The position numbers and the translations under genes were made by a program. From assembly GCA_007120055.1 (NCBI GenBank), contig SKOL01000051.1, positions 1 through 5,447 of the forward strand: a DNA stretch of 5,447 bases. Reading direction: 5' to 3'. Below, piece by piece: positions 1 through 4,136 of this stretch (position 1 is the first letter of the stretch; every line of letters begins with the position of its first letter). The notes beneath the pieces are model-generated. The model saw nothing but the letters and a program-made list of their open reading frames with translations, made no database searches and had not been told where the DNA came from. This DNA is from Anaerobacillus sp. (GTDB lineage: Bacteria; Bacillota; Bacilli; Bacillales_H; Anaerobacillaceae).

Positions 1-480
1 GGTGGGACTGGTAGTCACTCAGAGGAGATAGAGCAACCAAACGTGCGACCGAATTGTTATGAGAGTGGTACGTTAAATACACCGGGAATTGCTGGTTTAT
101 CCGCCGGTATTGATGAAGTTTCCAAAAAAGGCATCGACAACATTTTTCAACATGAGTGGAATTTGACGAAATATGCACTCGAAAAGCTACAAAATATTGA
201 TGGGGTTACTGTATTTGGTCCCGATATCAACGTAGAAAGACTGGCTGTTATTCCTTTTATTATTAATGGAACAGATGTTCAGGAAGTTGCAATGATCTTA
301 GATGAACATTATAGAGTTGCACTAAGAGCAGGGCTTCATTGCTCACCGTTAGCTCATGAATCTATAGGGACAATCGATGGTGGAACATTGAGAGCTAGTT
401 TTGGAATATATAACACCTTTGAAGAAGTTGATCAATGGATCGAAATGATTAAAGAAATTAAAGAAGGTTTAATCGGTTAG
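1..480 (+). CDS. Cysteine desulfurase-like class V aminotransferase, C-terminal part (5' end outside window)
   Basis: The reading frame is open from base 1, so the gene enters from the left; a GTG at 43 lies in the middle of the conserved region and is not the start. The 159 visible residues match the C-terminal half of PLP-dependent class V aminotransferases of the cysteine desulfurase type. They begin with GGTGS (residues 1-5), then ESGTLNTPGIAGL (21-33), and contain RAGLHCSPLAH (109-119). In this family the Cys of that last motif (C114, bases 340-342) is the expected persulfide-carrying residue; the PLP-binding lysine should lie upstream, outside the window. The closest subgroup I recall is the small stand-alone family (TIGR01977-like) rather than SufS or IscS. 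Expected reaction: cysteine to alanine plus enzyme-bound sulfane sulfur, in the cytoplasm. Its sulfur acceptor is unknown. The stop TAG overlaps the ribosome binding site of the next gene, which suggests an operon. Confidence 0.9.
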   Translation, partial: GGTGSHSEEIEQPNVRPNCYESGTLNTPGIAGLSAGIDEVSKKGIDNIFQHEWNLTKYALEKLQNIDGVTVFGPDINVERLAVIPFIINGTDVQEVAMILDEHYRVALRAGLHCSPLAHESIGTIDGGTLRASFGIYNTFEEVDQWIEMIKEIKEGLIG

Positions 481-492
481 GAGAAAAAAGAA

Positions 493-1194
493 ATGGCTTT
501 GTTAGGAACAATTGTTAATGGATTAGCAATTATTGTTTGTTCATTAATTGGTACACAACTAAGAAATATTCCCGAACGAGTAAAAGTAACGGTGATGCAA
601 GCCATTGCGTTAGCGGTTATCGTCATTGGAATTAGTATGGGTTTGGCAAGTGAAAATTTATTAATTGTTATTGGAAGTTTAGCTATTGGTGCTGTTTTAG
701 GTGAAAAATGGGAGATAGAAGATAAACTAAATAGGCTAGGTCGTTGGTTAGAAACAAAGACGGGTGCAAAAGAAGAAGGAACTTTTGCAAAAGGTTTCGT
801 TACTGCAACATTAATTTATGTTGTTGGTGCGATGGCAATCGTCGGAGCATTAGATAGTGGTCTAAGAAATGATCATGCTGTTTTATATACGAAGTCAATG
901 CTTGATGGATTTTCTGCGATTTTGTTTACGAGTACACTAGGCATTGGTGTGTTATTTTCAGCTTTTCCTGTAATGATTTATCAAGGAGCGATTGCTCTTT
1001 TCTCGGCGCAAATTATACAATACATTCCACAAGAAATTATGGATGCTTTTATTGTTGAAATGACGGCAGTTGGTGGTGTAATGATTTTAGCAATAGGTTT
1101 AAATATATTAGGGATTACGAAAATAAGAGTTGCTAATTTATTACCTGCGATTTTAGTTACCGCTCTTATCGTATTTATACTAAGTTTATTTTGA
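493..1194 (+). CDS. DUF554 family integral membrane protein (YdfK/YqgA-like)
   Basis: The protein has 233 residues, the usual length for DUF554 proteins such as B. subtilis YdfK and E. coli YqgA; their function is not established, though a transport role is usually presumed. It is strongly hydrophobic, with likely membrane segments near residues 3-21, 34-51, 55-70, 102-120, 138-175 (one or two spans), 190-207 and 213-233, and a charged loop at 71-100. Family-typical stretches are GTIVNGLAI at the N terminus, VGALDSGLRNDHAVLYTKSMLDG (split here as VGAL at 117-120, DSGLRND at 121-127 and KSMLDG at 134-139) and GLNILGITKIRVANLLPA near the C terminus (202-219). The ATG at 493 has AGGAG at 479-483 with 9 bases of spacing. 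This ribosome binding site overlaps the stop codon of the upstream desulfurase gene, so the two are probably co-transcribed and coupled. A bidirectional terminator follows about 125 bases after the stop. Confidence 0.88.
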   Translation: MALLGTIVNGLAIIVCSLIGTQLRNIPERVKVTVMQAIALAVIVIGISMGLASENLLIVIGSLAIGAVLGEKWEIEDKLNRLGRWLETKTGAKEEGTFAKGFVTATLIYVVGAMAIVGALDSGLRNDHAVLYTKSMLDGFSAILFTSTLGIGVLFSAFPVMIYQGAIALFSAQIIQYIPQEIMDAFIVEMTAVGGVMILAIGLNILGITKIRVANLLPAILVTALIVFILSLF

Positions 1195-1319
1195 TGTTTT
1201 ATGTCAACTTTGTTCAGTGTATATTTGTCTTTCATAAATCAAGCATTTAATATAGAAACAATTAATCTATAAAGATAGTATTATAGGCTTTTATTAATTA
1301 TTGGACAATTATAAGAATA
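1195..1319. other. AT-rich spacer without a gene
   Basis: This is 125 bases of AT-rich sequence between the DUF554 stop codon and the shared terminator. I see no coding frame, promoter or strong repeat in it. Confidence 0.6.
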
Positions 1320-1363
1320 AAAAAAGACAACCCTTACTATACATGTAAGGAGTTGTCTTTTTT
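1320..1363. terminator. Bidirectional intrinsic terminator between DUF554 gene and yyaC
   Basis: GACAAC-CCTTAC (1326-1337) pairs with GTAAGG (1345-1350) and GTTGTC (1352-1357), with A1351 bulged and a 7-base loop. The stem is extended by A1320-A1325 pairing with T1358-T1363. There is a T run downstream on the plus strand and, from the A run, also one on the minus strand, so it can stop transcription of both convergent genes. The TAA stop codon of yyaC (1364-1362, minus) overlaps the edge of the hairpin. Confidence 0.9.
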
Positions 1364-1985
1364 AGCTTGGGAATGAGGAGGGTCTCACATTGTTATTGAG
1401 TAATGTTCGTTTCTCTTGCTTATGAATTTGTTGGTCAACGAAAAGTATACTATTTGCAATTTTTTCTGCCATATTCATAACAAAGTGGAGGCGAGTGTTT
1501 TGTAAAACCATATATTCCATAAAGCCCCCGACGTTAACAATACCTGTAATGTGAATGTTACCGATAGGTGCTAGTTTTTTATTAACTGCTGCTCCAGGTT
1601 TAACAGGACCATCAGCGATAGAGATAATTCCAACACTTGTTGACTTGCCAAGGCAAGCATCGATGGCAATAATAAATGGATCATTATGTTTCTGAAATAT
1701 TTTAGTGGTTTTTTCCTCAAGGTTAACAGCATGAACCGGATCTTCTAAAGTTCCGTAAACATGAAGTGATGTTAATTTGTTTTCTTGGAGTTTTGAACCA
1801 ACTAACGGCCCAAGTGAGTCTCCGGTAGATCTATCAGTTCCAATACAAACTATAACTATATCTTTGTTAGGTATCTTTGGTAGAAGGTCTAGGAGTTGGT
1901 TTGCAAAATCTTGTACTACATTGTTTTCATCAACGTGGATACGGAATGGTAAATGTCTCTTTTTAAAGAAGTTCCTAGTAAACAT
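1362..1985 (-). CDS. yyaC: Sporulation protein YyaC (DUF1256, Gpr/HybD-like fold family)
   Basis: The protein has 207 residues, close to B. subtilis YyaC (about 205). Hallmarks visible are CIGTDRSTGDSLGPLVG (47-63), YGTLEDPVHAVNL (77-89), DACLG (109-113), GPVKPGA (126-132) and NVGGFMEYMVLQNTR (151-165). The family is restricted to endospore formers and, as I recall, is related to the spore germination protease Gpr and hydrogenase maturation proteases; the conserved acidic residues (D51, D56, D109) are candidates for an active or metal site, but activity is inference. The frame stays open upstream to a possible ATG at 2054. I chose the internal ATG at 1985 because GGGAGGT (1998-1992) sits 6 bases before it, and the resulting MFTRNFFKKR start resembles the basic N terminus of homologues. 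The tail after about residue 186 is polar and looks longer than usual. It is convergent with the DUF554 gene and divergent from the YkvI gene. Confidence 0.93.
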   Translation of the reverse strand: MFTRNFFKKRHLPFRIHVDENNVVQDFANQLLDLLPKIPNKDIVIVCIGTDRSTGDSLGPLVGSKLQENKLTSLHVYGTLEDPVHAVNLEEKTTKIFQKHNDPFIIAIDACLGKSTSVGIISIADGPVKPGAAVNKKLAPIGNIHITGIVNVGGFMEYMVLQNTRLHFVMNMAEKIANSILFVDQQIHKQEKRTLLNNNVRPSSFPS

Positions 1986-1991
1986 ATTTTG

Positions 1992-1998
1992 ACCTCCC
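1992..1998 (-). promoter_or_regulatory. Ribosome binding site that fixes the yyaC start
   Basis: Read on the minus strand this is GGGAGGT, followed by 6 bases and ATG at 1985-1983. The upstream in-frame ATG at 2054 (minus strand) would add 23 residues with no match to the family start, although a purine-rich CCCCTTTC complement lies nearby; that purine tract serves the plus-strand gene instead. Confidence 0.8.
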
Positions 1999-2018
1999 AT
2001 CTGAAAATAGTAGTAACA

Positions 2019-2047
2019 GTATACGGATATTTTTTCCTTTCTATACA
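2019..2047 (-). promoter_or_regulatory. Candidate yyaC promoter (sigma-F-like or weak sigma-A)
   Basis: On the minus strand GTATA (2047-2043) is followed after 15 bases by CCGTATACTG (2027-2018). The spacing and the GTATA box fit the sigma-F consensus, and the A, A and T of its -10 pattern are present, but the two leading G residues are not. The TATACT inside it could instead be a sigma-A -10 with a poor -35. B. subtilis yyaC is reported as a forespore sigma-F gene as far as I recall. This assignment is tentative. Confidence 0.3.
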
Positions 2048-2065
2048 TTTTCACTAATATTTGTG

Positions 2066-2074
2066 AAAGGGGTG
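2066..2074 (+). promoter_or_regulatory. Ribosome binding site of the YkvI-like gene
   Basis: AAAGGGGTG lies 7 bases before the ATG at 2082. A nearer ATG at 2077 opens only a two-codon frame (Met-Lys-stop) that overlaps the real start, so 2082 is preferred. Confidence 0.7.
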
Positions 2075-2081
2075 CGATGAA

Positions 2082-3104
2082 ATGATCAAAGCTGGACTTA
2101 AATGGATGTTTTTAATAATTGGAACGATGATTGGTGCAGGGTATGCATCTGGTAGAGAATTATGGGAATTCTTCGGTAATGAAAGTGGTCTCGCGATTAT
2201 TTTATTTGCTATTTTATTTATTATATGCTGTACAGTTATTATGAGTATAAGCTATAGCCAAAAATCGTTTCATTACATTCCAATATTACAGTTACTTATG
2301 GGCAAAAGGCTTACGAGTTTATATGATTACATGATTATTTTATATTTATTTTCAACGACGGTTATTATGCTCGCTGGCGGGGGAGCAACGTTAGAGGTAA
2401 TGCAACTTCCTTATTGGCTCGGGATTATCATTATTTCTTTCTTATTAGTATTTTTATTCGTATGGGATACAAAAGGAGTCACTTCAATGAACTCGTTTAT
2501 TATTCCGATTCTTATTACTTTTTTACTTGGGATATTGCTTTCTTTTCAGCTATTAGAGGGTTTCTCAATCAACTTACATATGACAGAACAAAGAAACTGG
2601 CCAGCAGCTTTTACGTTTACAGCTTTAAACATACTGCCGTTAGTCGCAGTGTTAGGTGGAGTTGGTCGTGAAATAAAAACGAAAGGTGAAATTTGGATTG
2701 CTAGTGTCGGAAGTGGAGTAATATTAGGGGGAATTTCGTTTTTATATAATGAATCTTTATTAAAAGTTGCCCACGATATTATGTTTTATGAAATACCTTT
2801 ATTTGCAATCTTAAAACATTATCCATATATAATGGTAATTGTAATGTCTGCTTTATTATGGCTAGCGATTTACACAACAGCAGCAGCAGGGTTATTCGGA
2901 TTAACATCAAGGTTTAGGAAGTTTGTATCTATTCCACTATGGGCACTAGCCTTTTTTCTTGTGATGATTATGATCCCTTTAACAAAAATCGGATTTTCAA
3001 CATTGATTTCTGTCCTATACCCCCTTTACGGCATTTTAAATCTATACATTTTAGCAGCGATTTTGTTATACCCAATAATGAAAAAAACTACACAACAAAC
3101 TTAA
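2082..3104 (+). CDS. YkvI-like multi-pass membrane protein (putative APC/LeuT-fold transporter)
   Basis: This 340-residue protein has about ten hydrophobic spans, near 7-25, 36-57, 83-100, 111-128, 138-158, 175-195, 205-222, 248-274, 284-303 and 306-332. The first span holds GTMIGAGYASGRELWEFF (14-31), the signature of the YkvI group (COG3949). Its Gly-rich break resembles the unwound first helix of APC-superfamily transporters, where substrate and often sodium bind. LPLVAVLGGVGREIKTKGE (185-203) and SLLKVAHD (225-232) are further family-like stretches. Length matches the group. The substrate is unknown; an amino acid or other small solute is the usual guess from the fold. The gene starts 96 bases from yyaC, in the opposite direction, so the two may share a regulatory region. 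I saw no convincing sigma-A promoter in that gap. A terminator follows 10 bases after the stop, so it is probably monocistronic. Confidence 0.85.
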   Translation: MIKAGLKWMFLIIGTMIGAGYASGRELWEFFGNESGLAIILFAILFIICCTVIMSISYSQKSFHYIPILQLLMGKRLTSLYDYMIILYLFSTTVIMLAGGGATLEVMQLPYWLGIIIISFLLVFLFVWDTKGVTSMNSFIIPILITFLLGILLSFQLLEGFSINLHMTEQRNWPAAFTFTALNILPLVAVLGGVGREIKTKGEIWIASVGSGVILGGISFLYNESLLKVAHDIMFYEIPLFAILKHYPYIMVIVMSALLWLAIYTTAAAGLFGLTSRFRKFVSIPLWALAFFLVMIMIPLTKIGFSTLISVLYPLYGILNLYILAAILLYPIMKKTTQQT

Positions 3105-3113
3105 CTAATGAAC

Positions 3114-3143
3114 GAAGTTGTCTTTTTGTAAGGCAACTTTTTT
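3114..3143 (+). terminator. Intrinsic terminator of the YkvI-like gene
   Basis: AAGTTG (3115-3120) pairs with CAACTT (3134-3139). The stem can be extended inward by TCTT with AAGG (one G-U pair) to about 10 bp, and the 3' arm runs into a T run at 3138-3143. Confidence 0.85.
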
Positions 3144-3207
3144 GTGCCTTAGTTGATTACTTGGTTTGTTGGCTGGTTGGTTAGTTGGAAAGTGAACACC
3201 GAAACTT

Positions 3208-3246
3208 AACCTGTATGACGCTGACGAATATAGCATCATACAGGTT
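3208..3246. repeat. Inverted repeat / hairpin with 11-bp perfect arms
   Basis: AACCTGTATGA (3208-3218) is exactly complementary to TCATACAGGTT (3236-3246). After one C/A mismatch (3219/3235) GCT (3220-3222) also pairs with AGC (3232-3234), leaving a 9-base loop. No T run follows directly, so it is not a standard terminator. It could be an RNA hairpin, an operator, or one end of the repeat complex that continues at 3255. Confidence 0.8.
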
Positions 3247-3254
3247 TGCGTGAA

Positions 3255-3334
3255 AAAAGGCGAGTGCTTTTGCGAACGAACGTCTGAGATTCGATAGAAG
3301 GTCAATGTGAAGTGAGGGAAAGCACTCGCCTTTT
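3255..3334. repeat. Long hairpin with 16-bp perfect arms and 48-base loop
   Basis: AAAAGGCGAGTGCTTT (3255-3270) is exactly complementary to AAAGCACTCGCCTTTT (3319-3334). The arms enclose a 48-base loop that is rich in purines toward its 3' end and carries a CGAAC/CGAACG duplication near 3273-3281. The 3' arm ends in TTTT, so it may weakly terminate transcription in either direction. The perfect arms against an AT-rich background suggest a maintained or recently arrived repeat. Confidence 0.8.
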
Positions 3335-3346
3335 CCATCTTAGGTG

Positions 3347-3380
3347 ATGACGATTATACCGTCATGGCAGTTTTGTTTTT
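3347..3380 (+). terminator. Possible weak terminator closing the structured region
   Basis: ATGACG (3347-3352) pairs with CGTCAT (3360-3365) around a 7-base loop. After GGCAG comes TTTTGTTTTT (3371-3380). The stem is short and the T run is 5 bases away from it, so termination is possible but not certain. Confidence 0.35.
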
Positions 3381-3474
3381 AATTGAGTGAATTTCATAAT
3401 TACATTAATTGAGCAATACGCAACTACATATAGATCTTAATGGCGATAAAATAGAATTATGAAATTCATTAAAT
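3381..3474. repeat. AT-rich imperfect palindrome, 14-bp perfect core arms
   Basis: TGAATTTCATAATT (3388-3401) is exactly complementary to AATTATGAAATTCA (3455-3468). Outside the core most of AATTGAG (3381-3387) and TTAAAT (3469-3474) can also pair, and inside it CATTAA (3403-3408) pairs with TTAATG (3437-3442). Fourteen matched bases are unlikely by chance at this spacing. It may be the remnant of a short palindromic repeat, or a regulatory structure upstream of yyzM. Confidence 0.6.
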
Positions 3475-3621
3475 AATAGTATTGTAAAATGATAAAAAAG
3501 ATAATAATGTTAATTAGTAGAGATAAACATTGGATGTGTAAGTAATAATCAAGCGATAAAATCTAACAAGGCTTGACGATAAGCTAAAGTTTTTCTGAAA
3601 GTAGAAGGGAGAGGAAATAGG

Positions 3622-3822
3622 ATGGAAAATCAAATACAATTTGAACTACATGATGTTGTTGAGATGAAGAAGCCTCATCCTTGTGGAGAAAATCGTTGGA
3701 AAGTGATTCGTCTAGGCATGGATATTCGAATTAAATGTCTCGGATGTGGCCATAGTGTACTCATACCAAGAAAAGAATTTACGAGAAAAACAAAGAAGAT
3801 TTTGGAAAAAGGTAATCAATAG
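3622..3822 (+). CDS. yyzM: Small DUF951 protein with Cys/His metal-site-like pattern
   Basis: The 66-residue protein matches the DUF951 family, called YyzM in B. subtilis, and typically found beside ychF and rpsF in Firmicutes; the function is unknown. Conserved features seen are KPHPCGENRWKVIRLGMDI (17-35) and KCLGCGH (38-44), ending in a basic tail. C21, C39 and C42, with H19 or H44, could form a zinc-binding knuckle, which together with the small basic fold would suit nucleic-acid binding; this is inference. The ATG at 3622 is preceded by AAGGGAGAGG (3605-3614), 7 bases away. An 8-bp inverted repeat spans the stop codon and a terminator follows 47 bases after it, so it may be transcribed separately from ychF. 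Confidence 0.88.
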   Translation: MENQIQFELHDVVEMKKPHPCGENRWKVIRLGMDIRIKCLGCGHSVLIPRKEFTRKTKKILEKGNQ

Positions 3823-3841
3823 AGTAAATTTCATGATTACC
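3811..3841. repeat. 8-bp inverted repeat across the yyzM stop codon
   Basis: GGTAATCA (3811-3818) is exactly complementary to TGATTACC (3834-3841), with a 15-base loop that contains the TAG stop. No T run follows, so it is not a terminator on its own. Confidence 0.5.
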
Positions 3842-3865
3842 TAAACTGAGCCATATTAAACTGAG
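3842..3865. repeat. 9-bp direct repeat TAAACTGAG
   Basis: TAAACTGAG occurs at 3842-3850 and again at 3857-3865, offset by 15 bases. It lies between the yyzM stop and the terminator. No role is evident. Confidence 0.6.
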
Positions 3866-3868
3866 GGG

Positions 3869-3894
3869 ACAAGCTGAACGTTGGCTTGTTTTTT
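3869..3894 (+). terminator. Intrinsic terminator after yyzM
   Basis: ACAAGC (3869-3874) pairs with GCTTGT (3884-3889), with a 9-base loop containing AACGTT. The 3' arm merges into six T residues (3889-3894). The palindromic Bacillaceae repeat starts immediately after it. Confidence 0.75.
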
Positions 3895-3897
3895 CTA

Positions 3898-4014
3898 TGT
3901 CTAGCTCCAGCGCCTACGAGCTCGGTCACTTCAGCCCTTTTCAGAAGCCAAAAGGCGGCTTCTGTTAAAGGGCTTCCAGTGTCTTTCGCTCGTGACAAAG
4001 GCGCTTGCGCTTTT
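3898..4014. repeat. Bacillaceae-type intergenic palindromic repeat with nested stems
   Basis: The unit begins TGTCTAGCTCCAGCGCC (3898-3914) and ends GGCGCTTGCGCTTTT (4000-4014), a start and end I recognise from many Bacillus, Geobacillus and relatives' intergenic regions; copy number here needs a genome search. Stems from outside in: AGCGCC (3909-3914) with GGCGCT (4000-4005), CGAGC (3917-3921) with GCTCG (3988-3992), CACT (3927-3930) with AGTG (3978-3981), AGCCCTTT (3933-3940) with AAAGGGCT (3967-3974), and CAGAAGCC (3942-3949) with GGCTTCTG (3957-3964). Its GC content is well above the surroundings. It encodes no protein: the minus-strand open frame through it is a chance product. It looks like a non-autonomous, MITE-like or REP-like element. 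Confidence 0.8.
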
Positions 4015-4033
4015 CTTGTATAATCAATATAAT
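4005..4033 (+). promoter_or_regulatory. Candidate sigma-A promoter of ychF
   Basis: TATAAT at 4028-4033 is a perfect -10 and lies 17 bases after TTGCGC (4005-4010), which keeps only the TTG of the consensus -35. Transcription would start near 4040, leaving a leader of about 97 bases. The -35 would be supplied by the right end of the palindromic repeat. A second TATAAT at 4019-4024 has no -35. Confidence 0.4.
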
Positions 4034-4120
4034 TGTTAAGTTGGTACTTATTGAAAAAACGATGAAAAATGAACGTTCTGCTATGTAATTTATAGCTACA
4101 AATCATATATTTTTATAATG

Positions 4121-4127
4121 AAGGAAG
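4121..4127 (+). promoter_or_regulatory. Ribosome binding site of ychF and start choice
   Basis: AAGGAAG precedes two in-frame starts: TTG at 4131 and ATG at 4137. The ATG gives a protein beginning MALTTGIVGLPNVGKS, as in known YchF proteins, with 9 bases of spacing. The TTG would add only Met-Lys and lies just 3 bases from the site, so the ATG is preferred. Confidence 0.7.
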
Positions 4128-4136
4128 TGTTTGAAA

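Larger units (their letters stand above)
3105..3621. other. 517-base non-coding region with several inverted repeats
   Basis: There is no credible gene here. Frames that stay open cross the hairpins, lack a ribosome binding site and look like no known protein. In order it holds the YkvI terminator, a G/T-rich tract with repeated TTGG (3161-3188), two strong hairpins (3208-3246 and 3255-3334), a small stem followed by T-rich sequence (3347-3380), an AT-rich imperfect palindrome (3381-3474), and a 147-base AT-rich stretch that must contain the yyzM promoter. In that last part the best sigma-A-like match, TTGTAA at 3482 with a TA-rich -10 near 3502-3510, is poor, so I do not place a promoter. 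Confidence 0.7.

Noticed and set aside
43..45. GTG as start of the desulfurase-like gene
   Set aside because: The conserved GGTGS motif lies upstream in the same open frame, so the true start is outside the window.
1986..2054. N-terminal extension of YyaC from the ATG at 2054
   Set aside because: The internal ATG at 1985 has a strong ribosome binding site and gives the family's usual length; the extension also covers the candidate promoter.
3225..3240. Minus-strand extended -10 (TGCTATATT) inside the 11-bp-arm hairpin as a promoter
   Set aside because: The -10 looks fair, but the best -35 (TTTTCA at 18 bases spacing) is weak and no minus-strand gene lies downstream.
3208..3334. Riboswitch or T-box for yyzM
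   Set aside because: No T-box sequence, anti-terminator pairing or known riboswitch core was seen, and the structures end about 290 bases before the gene.
3105..3338. Minus-strand open frame of 77 codons over the hairpin region
   Set aside because: It follows the inverted repeats, lacks a ribosome binding site and resembles no protein family I know.
3837..4106. Minus-strand open frame of 89 codons across the yyzM-ychF gap
   Set aside because: It runs through the palindromic repeat and a terminator, has no ribosome binding site, and its sequence is of the kind produced by chance translation of this repeat.
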